From positions 496,001-560,000 of the forward strand of contig JAMYGW020000012.1 in the NCBI GenBank assembly GCA_025617375.2: a stretch of 64,000 bases of DNA, written 5' to 3'. This DNA is from Acarospora socialis (Eukaryota > Ascomycota > Lecanoromycetes > Acarosporales > Acarosporaceae). The translations under genes and the position numbers were made by a program. Of this stretch, positions 41,001 to 51,452 are shown one piece after another; within the stretch, counting starts at the first letter, position 1, and each line of letters starts with the position of its first letter. The notes beneath the pieces were generated by a model. It was not told where the DNA came from. It searched no databases and was given only the letters and a program-made list of their open reading frames with translations.

Positions 41001-42889
41001 ATTAAGAAGATACAAATCTTCTTAGAACTAATGAACTATTATTGAAAGTTCATATCACACTATGCAAAAATTGCAGAATCTCTCACACAATTAACACAGA
41101 AGAATGAAAAATAACACTGAGATGAAGAGCAGAAGAAAGCATTTCACATATTAAAGAAAAGTCTTAGTGAAACAGCACATCTTGTGATATTTCAGTCAAC
41201 AAGTAAAAAGATATTGAAGATCAACACTTCAGATTTTGCAGTAGACACATGTCTATATTAGATTGAAGATGAACAACAAAAACTCATAGTATTTTGATCA
41301 AGAAAATTATCAGAATCTGAGAAAAGATATGAGATTCATAATAAAGAACTTCTTGCAATAGTGAAAGCTATCATCATCAAAGAATTCAGCATGAAAGATA
41401 AAATTCAACAGTATATTAATCATAATAGACAGATTAATCAAGTACACAATGTTCATTCTATTCAAAGAGACTATGACAGCATTAGTATTGATATATATTA
41501 TACTGCAAGAATTGATTAACAATCATGAACTATTAAAAGAATTTATCATTGACAGAGACAAGCTGTTCACAAGCAAGTTTTAAGAAATGCTCACAGCAGA
41601 ACTTGAAATTAAACATAAGATGTTGATGACATATTACTTACAGATGAATGAACAAAGTAAATGAATGAATTAAGCAGTGAAAACATACTTAAAACACTAT
41701 GTCAACAAGAATCAGAACAACTAAGTATGACTGTTGTTAACAGCACAATTTGCATACAACAATGCAAAGAATGAGATCATGAAAGAGACATCTTTCTATG
41801 TGAACTATGACTATAACTCAAAGATATAATAAGATTTCAAAAAACATGAATTACAGAGTCAAAAAGCAATTTTGAACATCACTCAGATGAAGAAACTGCA
41901 TCAACATCTAACAAAATTAATTAAACAGCAGACAGAACAAGCAATGAAGACAGAATTATTCAAGAAAGAAAATAAAGTATATTTAAGAATGAACAACATA
42001 AAAACTAAAGAAAAAAGCAAGAAATTAGAAAACAAGAACATTGAATCATTCAAGATTATATGAAACATTAAGAAATTAAGCTATGAGTTAGACTTACTTA
42101 AGAAAATGAGAATACACTCAGTATTTCATGCATTCATGCTACAGCACTGTAATCAGTTCATATCACTTCAAATCACTGAAACATTTGTTGAACTCAACAA
42201 AGAATATGAAGTTGAGAATATTCTAGAAAAAAGAATGATTAGTGAGAAAGCTTACTATCTCATAAAATGAAGAGAATATGATATCTTAGAAAATATCTGA
42301 AAACTTAAGAAAAATCTTAAGAACTGTGTGAGAACACTTCAACATTTTGAGAAAAAAAGTCAATATTAGTTCAGAAGAATGAAGACATCAAGTTAACAAG
42401 TTGTGACATTTGTTTGAGAATTCTCATTCTCAATCTCATCATTATCATTATCAAGTTTAACAGCAAGACAGTCAGTCTTCTGCAAAGCACAGCAGTTTGT
42501 TTGATTTAATGTTTTTAAAGATGTACAACTTTTGAGAAAAGTACAGCAAGCTCAGTGTGCTTGACTGTCAATTTGCTGTTTGCTTTACTTATTTTCTTTC
42601 AAAGCAAAAGACAAGTTCTATCAAGAGACTCTCACAATACATCAACACACAGATAATCACAACAAGTATACTTGTTGCATTTTGATCAAGATTTCATTAC
42701 AAAACAATTGATGTTGTAACTGACACAATAATCACAAGAAAATAAGATCAGCATGTCATCAATCTGAATTTTCTTTGCAATTCTTAGACAGTTGAAATTT
42801 TTAAAAAGCATCATCACTGACAACAGATGATGTAAATACTCTCACTTATATAGATTCTAGAGAACTAGTGTCTGAGAAGAAAAGAATGA

Positions 42890-43274
42890 TGTTACAGTTA
42901 AGTTAGAATGAACTTAGAACAAACTGATGTGTACACATGAAAAGCATATATACAGAGAATATCTAGGCAGCAGTCATGTGACATCTCAATATGCTCAATG
43001 ATAAGCTTGACAAGCAAGCTCAACAGATTGCATGAGTGAGTCATCTCAACAGACTTGACAATGAGGTTGACAAGTGAGCTCAGTATATAGTCACAGTCAT
43101 TTTTCTTATGAAAAGAATTGTGTTCAACTCAATTAGTTACATACTAGTTACAATAAAGTGTTTACTCAACATCACTGTATTGAAGAACTCTTATATCAAC
43201 AAGATCAAACATCTTAGTTCTAACATACTCAAGAAATCTCAGATCAAACATCACACTTCAGTTAGAATGTAACA
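42890..43274 (+). repeat. 3' LTR of Gypsy VI (385 bp)
   Basis: It begins TGTTACAGTTAAG and ends TGTAACA. It is the same length as the 5' copy. Confidence 0.85.
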
Positions 43275-43937
43275 CTCTACAGAAGATTGCTGAGATCTTT
43301 TTGATGATTTATCTTGAAAATGAGACTTAACTATTAAGTTCTCTTAATGATCAGTCTTTTGATTCAAATGATAGATATAAATTTTTGTGTTATGCATGTT
43401 AAGTGAGTTATTATTCAAACAAAGAATATGACTTTTGTGCAGAAATTTTATGATTATCTGACATCTTTTGAATTGATGCAAGATGTGAAACAATAAAATA
43501 GTCTAAGTTAGTAGTAGAGTTATCAATTTATCATGTTATCATGTTTGATTGTTAGAGATAATTGTTAGAAATGTGCTCTACATAGCATATAAAATATTAT
43601 ATACTGAACATGATGCTCTATGAGATTTCATAAGTCATATACAATGAATGTACACAAAGTATGTATCACATAATTGATTCAGATTGATCTGCAGATCAGA
43701 TTAAAGCAATTAGACTGATTTTGACTTAATTTGTGAGTCAAGATTTCTGATCTGATCTGCAAGTTGAGTCAGTCAGATTGAGTTGAGTCAGAGTTAGTCT
43801 AGTCTGATGATCACTCTAGATAGAACAGTAACTAGAATATCTTGTAGTCTTGAACAATAGAACTTATCATAGTTTACTAATGAAACAACAAACAAGCTGA
43901 TTTGAGTGTGAATTACACAGAATTTGGGCTCATAACC
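43275..43937 (-). other. Leader remnant of copia-1 next to its primer site
   Basis: 663 bp between Gypsy VI and the right copia-1 LTR. No reading frame is convincing. It contains GATCTGCAAGTTGAGTCAG-type repeats (43,684-43,800) related to 7,076-7,160, and the primer site at its right end. Confidence 0.5.
43925..43937 (-). other. Copia-type primer binding site (copia-1)
   Basis: The minus strand reads GGTTATGAGCCCA immediately after the LTR. From memory, Drosophila copia has GGTTATGGGCCCA in the same place and primes with a 5' fragment of initiator Met tRNA. Zero spacing and the near match fix the element's class and orientation. Confidence 0.75.
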
Positions 43938-44037
43938 TGTTGAAAATCATTGATGTTGTTGTTATTAAACTAAATGCTGTGTGTGTTTTCTATGTAATAC
44001 ACTAAGACAGGCAAGCAGCTAGGCTCAATTTTCAACA
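43938..44037 (-). repeat. Copia-1 LTR, right copy (5' LTR)
   Basis: 100 bp with the terminal inverted repeat TGTTGAAAAT/ATTTTCAACA. It keeps GG and GC-rich words that are altered in the left copy, so it is less mutated. Confidence 0.8.
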
Positions 44038-44042
44038 GATAT

Positions 44043-45223
44043 GTATGAAAATTGAAAGTCTAATAGATTTATATATAATTCATCATTCTGTATACTCAGA
44101 TTGTCTGTATAAGTTGTGATTATGAAGTAGTTGCAGTATTTGTGTGTTTTGAGAAATAAAAAAAGTGATTTTCACAACTGTTCTGAACAGACCAGAGTTT
44201 TTTTTGACACTGTAAGAGCAACATTCTGCAAATCAATAATCAGAACAATTGAAATGCATGAATATCTGAAAGTGAACCCATCAATATAAACACAGTTAAA
44301 CATTCATAGGTCAGTTCTTCTGAATACATAATAATCATAGGGTGAACTCAAACAATTGAGGTTTTGTAACACAGAATAGCAGTCATGCCACTGAGAGTGA
44401 TCCAAAGATTGAAGACAGAACTTGTTCACGAATAGATGTTTGATTCTGGACCTTCAACACTGAGATGCAGACGAAGAAGCACTCTCAGTCTTACTTTAGA
44501 TGGTTTACCCAGATAATGAGCAGTTCAAAGTGAGACAGGTAAGGACAACAAGGCCAGAACTTGGTGAACTACCTTCACGATGACTTTTCATAGAGAAACC
44601 ACAACAACAGCAACGATAATGCCTTCATAAGTGAATATTGTAATCCTGCCCGGCGCCGATCATGATGGACTTAAGACATCTACTAGAATATCTATGTGGC
44701 CCCTACTGTGCTATGTTTACATGGTATGATGACTTTGTGAATGGTGGCGACAAATGTTGGTTAAGGAGCTTGTCAGATTCTGTGGCAGACTCTACCTAGC
44801 GAGATCAGTACTAAGACATCTGCAATGCTTGGGGCTCTCAGTATATAAACCTGCTCGTATACGTTGACACATTCGATGCCTGATTTTGAAATATATGAGT
44901 GCTCTAAGAGTGGACCTCTTCACTCTCGTACTTGGCTACAGTGTGCCACGACGTCTGACCATTGGCCTCGGCTCTGCCACGACTTCTAACAGGGGCTCTC
45001 GGCCTTCGAGCTACACTTGATCCGTTCGTACTTTCAATTCCGATGTATCCTACTGGTAGCTCATCTACCTGCCACACCCTTGGGAACGCTTTCCTTGCTG
45101 GGCGGTGGGAAAGCCTCCTGCATTTCTCCCCCGCAATTGAAGCGCTATAGCAATGCGGTGATACCTGTTAAAGCCTTGTCTGAATGTCTCAAGGTGATTT
45201 TTGACCATCTGAACATTGTGATA
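44043..45223. other. Isochore boundary and non-coding transition
   Basis: The first about 380 bp stay AT-rich and CpG-free. The first CpG I can find is near 44,430, after which composition becomes normal. It includes a diverged copy of a dispersed repeat (44,804-44,960) and a TATATAAA at 44,842-44,849. I see no gene here. An upstream in-frame extension of the next gene (from 45,017) lacks an ATG. Confidence 0.6.
44804..44960 (+). repeat. Dispersed repeat, copy 1
   Basis: Three blocks match 57,209-57,387 in the same order and orientation: ATCAGTA..AAGACATCTGCA, TTGACACATTC, and a 30-bp block starting CTTGGCTACAGTGTGCCA. Spacing between blocks differs, so the copies are old. The family is unknown. 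Confidence 0.6.
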
Positions 45224-47359
45224 ATGTCTTTCAACGGCCTTGCGGAGAATATTCTGCTTCTCGAGAAGATCACTAAGGTGCCCGAGAATCCTCATGACAA
45301 TTTACTTCCTGCCCAGCTTCATCAATGTCAGCCTGCCCGAGTTCTGAGGCTAGAGCACGAGCAGAGCATCGTCAGTGCACTGTCATTTCTATCGTCTTAC
45401 ACGGATAATAGCAACAATGTTTCTGCTCTTTGTATTGAGGAGACCTCGGGCAGAAGCGGCCTTCTCATCAATGTTGCTTGCAACAGTGGAGGAGTAGAGG
45501 AGTTGAAGGTAGGTCTGGAAGCAATGGCAGCTGTTCTAATGAACGAAGCAACAGACGGTCGGTGACCTAAGACTGCTGTTCTTAGAAGTTTGACTGACTG
45601 TTTTTGGTGTGAAGCCCGGTGCGAGAACAACGCTGGAAAGCTGCTTAATGAGATTGTTGCATTCAACCGCTTTCGACTCCTATGTCGACTAAGATCTACT
45701 CACTCGTCAGAGAGAGCAAGAGCCAAACAGCCTATCGTCAATAGTCTAGCTGAGGCAATTGAAAAGCTTCGTCTCTTAAATTCTATCCCTGCCGAGGCAC
45801 TACAAGGCCTCGAGCTCATTATTCAAGACATGATGACACAATTCCGTGCGATAGAAAGGATGGACAAAACTCAAGCAAGATCGGAAAAAGCTGAAAAATT
45901 TTTCCTATCTATTCTCCGCAGCAGCGATCAATTGAACACGGATTACCAACTGGATGATATTCTCGGCACCATTCCTCAGTACGAGGTCTCCTTCCCAGAC
46001 AACAGAAAGACGAGCTTGGTGGAAGGGATTCGTAAGCTGAGCCGTTATATCACGCTAGGCCCGTATCTCCTCCGACTTGCGCGCCGACTCCCTGTTTTCC
46101 AGAACATTACTGTTCGCTGTATTACGATCAAACCTACGGTGCCAAGTGGATTGCATAACGGGGCTACGAGGTGGATGCCTCAAGGCTTACTTCACCAGTA
46201 TCTCCAACACCGGACGTCTGCCCGGAAGAAGACCATCAAACGGTTCGAGTCTCGTCTAGGAGCGAATCTAGCCGATATCCAAGCCGATCTACGGAAGAAG
46301 TCACTCTGCAGTAAAAGGATTCACGCGGAAATCCAGCTACTCTTTTACTACGAGCAGCAAACCCAAACTCTACTGAGACCCCGAGTGATATGCGCTAGCA
46401 AGAATGCGTGCTACCTCTGCAACGCCTTCCTGTCCCTTCATAATCAATTCTACACGCCGAAGACACACGGCAAGTTGTATCCTCAGTGGACTCTCCCAGA
46501 CCTTTCTGCCCTTTCCTTACCGAGGAAGCGGCTCAAGGAATTAGAGGATTTGTACAGACAGTTCCATATCTGCATTGAGCAAAGGATCCTTTCCTGTTTG
46601 CAAACAGTTAGCTTGGCTCAGAGCTATGACAACGAAAGCAGAATATTGAATATTCATTCCCTGACTGCTTCTGAGGTTTCAACTGTGGATGACCCTGCAG
46701 AGGAGCCACGCCCCAATGATGCCAGGAGCTTGTCCAGGAACTCAAGTTATAATAGCATCAGTTTCATGGACCCATTGCGCATTCAATCTGAAAATGAAGG
46801 TCCATTGAAAGGCTCTTCGATAGCTTCTATTTCCCATACCACAAAGACTATCTATGGAACGGCGTCACAGCACACTATTTGTTCCTCTTCAACAACTCAG
46901 AACCTGGCTGTCGATTCGATACCAAAGTCAGAAAATGTGGAACCATTGCCAGTACTACCTTATCCCGCCCTTGACACGCCGGCGACACCAAAGAATCTCG
47001 TTCCAGGTCATCCAGTGTGGTCCTTCATATCGACATTGTCCCCTTTGACCCGATTCCACACATCCCGCATCCACATAGAACTAAGCTATGACGACGCTTC
47101 CTCCATCGCGTCGGTCAACAGTCTAGAACAGCAGGATGCAAACATATCTTGCACGAAGAGAGGAGTCCATGTGCGCGCTGTGTGGCTTACACCCGATGAG
47201 GCAGAAATGCTAAGAGGGGTCTCTGGAGAAGTTGATCTAACAGCTGATTGGGCATGCAAGAAGCTTGACGGAGTCTTGTTCGACCCTAACGGTCTGATTC
47301 TGAGGAAGGGACGGGATGTGTTGAAGCTCAGTGCGGAGGGACCCATATCATTAGAGTGA
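45224..47359 (+). CDS. OTT_1508-like deaminase domain protein
   Basis: A fungal protein of the OTT_1508-like deaminase family, a branch of the cytidine-deaminase-like fold; substrate and role are not known to me. In the C-terminal half an HAE motif (about residue 346) and CYLC (cysteines about 375 and 378) within CASKNACYLCNAF supply the zinc ligands and catalytic Glu, followed by HGKLYPQW. The last third is low-complexity and Ser-rich. Model: ATG 45,224, exon 1 to 45,508, a 63-nt intron 45,509-45,571 (donor GTAGGT, acceptor AAG, CTAAT branch), exon 2 to 47,359; about 690 residues. The intron removes an in-frame TGA at 45,563-45,565. Reading frames on both sides are in phase, so a real nonsense mutation is the alternative, and the excised part looks partly coding-like (GLEAMAAVLM). 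The start is uncertain. Confidence 0.8.
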
Positions 47360-48221
47360 GAGGTGGGAGCATGCAATAGTGCCTCATCTATCTATGGACA
47401 TAGCAGCTTCACATTCGGGTCGTTCGCGCGAAAGACCTGTCGCTGGGCTTTAGTGCGACTTGTGCTTCTCAAGAATATTGCTGTTCAATCCTGGCTCAGC
47501 GCATATCTCTTCGTATCTCTTCAGTCTCATTGACATATAGCATGTTCACTAGCTCAATGCTAATACTCATGTCGTTATGTCATGCAATGGGGTCAGGTCT
47601 GTTGCCGATCAATTGGCGGTGATAGTGAAAGTTGATGCATATACAGTAAGAGACTGGGGCAAATCGAGTGCAGAATGACATGGTTCAGCAGAGAGTAGCC
47701 GTGTTCACGTAGATGGAGAATATCTGGCGTTCAGGCGTCGATGTCTACTGTGGTTTTACCGGATTATTCTCTTGCCAAGCCTATTGGGCTCGTCTTCTTT
47801 CCATTGTACGATCAAAGTTCGGAGCGCATGAATATCCAAAGGGAGACATCAATATAAAACAGCTGTCTTAAAAGACTTCTATAGTACACAGATTCAATGA
47901 TAACGTGGAACGTAAAGCATGTTGTAGTTTGTTCACCTTAGAATAGCACCCGTGCCGTCGGGATGACCTACGAAGAATGGTACTCTTCGGAAACACATCC
48001 ATTGTGTGTCCAGCTATGAAGTGATTACGGGGCTACTGGATATGAGTGAACTACGAGGTTGAGGACCGGCGAATTTGGCAGAGCATCACGTGCTTTCGTG
48101 TTTGTGTTCGCGAGCCCGCGTGCAGTTAGTCGTCTAAGAACGCCCTAACCAACACTCCACCTACGCCAACTGCAACACTCACTCCCACACTCGCTACCTC
48201 GATTGCACAATCCCCTCAATA
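47360..48221. other. Intergenic, no gene seen
   Basis: 862 bp of normal composition holding the 3' flank of the deaminase gene and the promoter of the CENP-X gene. A C-rich tract runs up to the CENP-X start (about 48,140-48,221). No RNA gene recognised. Confidence 0.5.
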
Positions 48222-48802
48222 ATGCCTCCATCACGCAACACCACCGCCAACCGCCAACCTCCAGCCTTCAAACCTCCCCGCCCAAAAATCAAACCCACCT
48301 CCGACCAATCCGCACCTCCTCCCTCCCGGCGCAAATCCGCCCCTTCGTCCCGACCCTCTGCCCTCTCACCACCACCAGCCATCGACTCCCAAGACGAAGA
48401 CGAGGACGAAGCCGAACCCTCCGACTCGCCCCGAAGACCCCTACCACCAGCGGAGGATGTACCACTAACTATCCCTCCCAAACTCCTGACCAAACTCCTC
48501 CATACGCATTTCAGCGACGACGGCATGCGGATCGGCAAGGAGGCCAACGCAGCGGTGGGCAAGTACTTCGAGACGTTTGTAAGAGAGGTGATTGCTCGCG
48601 CGGCGTTTGAAAGGGCGGAGGCGGTGGGGAGTGCCGGGGGAAGGGGGGATGGGTTTTTAGAGGTGAGTGGGGTGGTGTTTTGTTTATGGGGTAGGGAGTG
48701 GAGTGAAGTGGAGAGCAGATGTGGCTGATGTTGGGGTGGTTGTGGGATGGGCAGGTCGAGGATCTGGAGAAGTTGGCACCGCAGCTTTTGTTGGATTTTT
48801 GA
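48222..48802 (+). CDS. Centromere protein X / MHF2 histone-fold subunit
   Basis: Homologue of CENP-X (MHF2), which pairs with CENP-S (MHF1) as a histone-fold dimer. In other eukaryotes the dimer works at the inner kinetochore and with the FANCM/Mph1 helicase at stalled forks. Residues 1-80 are a disordered, proline- and Ser-rich tail with an acidic patch (DEDEDEAEPSD). The fold covers about 81-162: TIPPKLLTKLLHTHFSDD, then KEANAAVGKYFETFVREVI, and after the intron the hallmark ending EDLEKLAPQLLLDF. Exon 1 is 48,222-48,662, the intron 48,663-48,754 (donor GTGAGT, acceptor GCAG, phase 0), exon 2 48,755-48,802; 162 residues. Without the intron the conserved C-terminus is lost, which supports splicing. 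The long N-terminal tail exceeds the roughly 80-residue animal protein, and a later start cannot be excluded. Confidence 0.9.
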
Positions 48803-49876
48803 GTGGAGTTGGTGGTGTGGCGGGTAGATGGACTTGAAGGAGATTTGCCTGGTTCTACGTTTGTGATGCTTGGGACGGTTTTCGGGGGTTGGGTTCACTC
48901 ATTCGTGCCGCAAGGGTCAGGAAGGAGTGGATTAAGGAGCTGGGGGAAATATGGATGCATTTACGGACTGATGGTGTCAAACTGCTTGGGACTTCAATTT
49001 GACCCAAGAGCCGTACCTCCTGAGTAATAACATCAGCAAGCTCGTCTTTCCTCATGGTGACTTAGGGACATTCTTGACAGAAGCAGTGTCCGACACCAAC
49101 ACAGCCAGCTGTGCTACACGTGAAGGCAAGCGCCCGTCCATGAACCATCTAGCACCCTGTGCCGTGGTGGCCTCAGACAAGTTAGTCACTCAGTTTTGTC
49201 GGCGGCTTCCGTCACTGAGCTTTGGACTATCCCGACATCCTCACCGCATTGAGGCACAGACGTCTAATAGGCATAATGGAGATCGTCTCTCAGTGAAACC
49301 GTCGCGGCAACCTGAGTAACCCAAATGAAACCAATATTCCATTCCAGGGTTTTCAGAGTTTCTATGATGCATGACTACTATTTCGATCTCGAAGTCGAAA
49401 TTCAACATTCTACGCCGCACTTAGCCAATGTACCGACGCGCGCGCCCAACACCAACACCAATTATTTGAAACACCAACAAGTAACGAGCCTTTCCATTAT
49501 CGGCAATCCGATGTGCGCACCATTTGCTTGAGAGGGAAAATCGATATCTGGCTTGTTGGACGCACACGAGTCCAACGCAACATTTCAGTAAATCCTCGTT
49601 ACCGCAGCAGGCACAGCAGCGCACAGCACAGCATGCCTGTTCGTGCGATCATATTTATTTTTCGTCGATAGGGCTATTCTTATACTGTTGTACGTTGGTT
49701 GCGGCGAAGCATTTGGCTTTAGCAATCCTGATTGTATAAGATATCTTCCTTTCTCTTACCGTTTCACACGCAGGTCTTTCTCCTCCAGTTCTGTCGTGCA
49801 ACCTCATGCAGCAAGCATACTGCCCGTTCCAACTCAATCCAGAAAACTTATCTCCCTCATTCTACATCAGCTCATC
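48803..49876. other. Intergenic, no gene seen
   Basis: 1,074 bp. Short frames exist, but none starts with a supported ATG, shows a family motif or shows codon bias. It holds the promoter region of the membrane-protein gene, with a pyrimidine-rich stretch before its ATG. Confidence 0.5.
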
Positions 49877-51169
49877 ATGCTATACCTTCCCTCCTTCCGC
49901 CGTTCGGCCCATCAGGACGACACCCCTCCACCATCATTCTCATACCGCCTTTACACCCCCGAACCCATCCCTGCCCCAGCTCCTCTTAACCACCATACCC
50001 CTAACCTGAATATCAACACCTACTCCAACACTAACGCCACCAACGCTACACCTCGCAACAATGGAACGGCATTCATCCCCCCCTACTCCTCCCCACACCT
50101 TTCCTCCGCGACCTCCAAACCACCGCAATCAACACTCACTCGTCTCACCCAAAACGCGCACTACGCCCTCCTCACCCTCTCCATCCTCACCCTCGCCACC
50201 GCTATAACCACCATCGGTCTCGCCGCAGACACGCTGCATAGATACCACGCGGCGCAATCAGTCCCTCACCATCTACGACTCCTACCCCCAAACTTAGACA
50301 CGTCGCCGACGGTGGCGGTCTTGGGTAGCGCAACACTCGTGGCCGTCCTCAACATGACGTTCATCATCGCCTCCGTTCTCCAAACCGTACGTCATCCACT
50401 TCCTTCCCCTCTGCTCTCCATTGCATACCATCCTGCTCTCCCTTCTCCCTCCACCCTTTCCTACCATTCTCTTCCGCTCTCCTTCACCCACCTACCGCAC
50501 ACACCCCACCCCCTCATCCAATCCACCGACACCACAGAAACAGAGCAAACGCCCCGCACACCAACGAACGCCACATCCCCGCCGATCTGAAAACTCACCC
50601 AGCTGACCACGCCACAGACCCGCCAGCGACCGGACCAAGCGGCCGGCACCCCTCTTCTCGCCCTCCTGACCTCCCTCGCAACCCTCCCCTTCACCCTCTT
50701 CGCCACCACCTACTACCACCTCCACGCCTTCACCCTCCCTCCCTCCTCCCGCTCCTTCTCGTCGTCCTCCACCTCCTACGGCCCCGCCCTCTCCGCCCGC
50801 GGCGTCCCCCCCGCTCCCGTCCCGACCCCCACTCCGTCCGCCGTCACGGGAGGGGGAGCGTACGCGGGTATCTCGTCGGCTGGCGCGACGAGCACGGCGT
50901 CGGCGTCGGCGTCGGTGGTGGCGGGGCTGCAGGGCTGGGCGTGTCGGGTCGGCAGCGGAGGGATGGGTGTTGGCGGGAGGATCTGTGGGGAGGGGAGGGC
51001 GGTGGGTGGGTTGGTGGGGGTTTTGGTGGCGGTGAGTGTTTTGGGGGTTGTGGGGGGTGGGGTGGGGGTTTGGGTGGGGAGGAGACGGGGGACGAGGAGC
51101 GGGAGGGATAGAGTGAGGGAGAGGGAGATGGGGAAGGGGAGGGTGGAGGAGGAAGGGGGGTGGTTGTGA
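49877..51169 (+). CDS. Four-helix membrane protein, function unknown
   Basis: I do not recognise a family. Two exons: 49,877-50,386 and 50,603-51,169, joined in phase 0 across an intron with donor GTACGT (acceptor CCAG at 50,602; CACAG at 50,617 would also keep frame). About 358 residues: a Pro/Asn/Thr-rich tail (1-90), helices at about 95-117, 144-168, 186-210 and 304-328, a Ser/Ala-rich loop (220-280) with paired cysteines (WACR..ICGE), and a basic-acidic C-terminal tail. Four spaced helices with a cysteine-bearing outer loop suggest a MARVEL- or tetraspan-like topology, which is inference only. The coding strand switches from C-rich to extremely G-rich within exon 2 (near 50,840). Unspliced reading ends in low-complexity sequence, which supports the intron. 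Confidence 0.65.
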
Positions 51170-51452
51170 GTTCGGTTAGGGGGCATCGGTTTGGTTTCGT
51201 GTAGGGATTGGGAACTGTATTGTGGGTCACGGAGTCGGTGTGGGGATTGCGAGTGTGGGTATTCGTGATTCGGGTAGCAGCGATGCGGCACGGACGATTA
51301 CTATGGTTGAGCGTATGATATCGGAAATTGTCCAAGTCTAGAAAGAAGTACGGCGCTGGACGCCACATGTATAGCAGGGCTTGTGATGATCGTACAGGAG
51401 ATACAACGCGCTAGACAACGAGAATCGCTCCACAACCGACTCTTATAACTTT

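Larger units (their letters stand above)
37652..43274 (+). mobile_element. Ty3/Gypsy chromovirus fossil VI (5,623 bp)
   Basis: A third LTR subfamily: 385-bp LTRs at 37,652-38,036 and 42,890-43,274. Gag, reverse transcriptase with YLDDF (about 40,400-40,985), parts of RNase H and integrase, a chromodomain (about 42,190-42,350) and the antisense accessory frame region (about 42,400-42,830) are recognisable. It is more than half a kilobase shorter than Gypsy I and III, is broken, and has diverged further from them than they have from each other. Flanks CATTA and CTCTA do not form a duplication, so one end may have been rearranged. Confidence 0.88.
6361..44037 (-). mobile_element. Outer Ty1/Copia element (copia-1) enclosing the nest
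   Basis: Two 100-bp LTRs (6,361-6,460 and 43,938-44,037) are nearly the same sequence in the same orientation, and the outer side of each carries GATAT (6,356-6,360 and 44,038-44,042). A copia-type primer site abuts the right LTR on its inner side, so the element reads on the minus strand with its 5' end at 44,037. The simplest reading is one element enlarged to 37.7 kb by later insertions. Stretches likely to be its own are 43,275-43,937 (leader) and 6,461-7,363 (3' end). I did not recognise its coding genes, so it may be non-autonomous or have lost them. Alternative: two unrelated solo LTRs. Confidence 0.6.

Noticed and set aside
37652-43279. Five-base target duplication for Gypsy VI
   Set aside because: CATTA and CTCTA differ at two positions that C/T or G/A transitions cannot explain in register, so none is claimed.
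44895-45020. ATG at 44,895 behind TATATAAA as the first exon of the deaminase gene
   Set aside because: The segment lies in and just past the dispersed repeat also found at 57.2 kb, which has no coding there, and no convincing splice joins it to the 45,224 frame.
48999-49531. Open frames of 68-106 codons between CENP-X and the membrane protein
   Set aside because: The longer one begins at TTG, not ATG; no motif, splice partner or codon bias; composition is non-coding-like.
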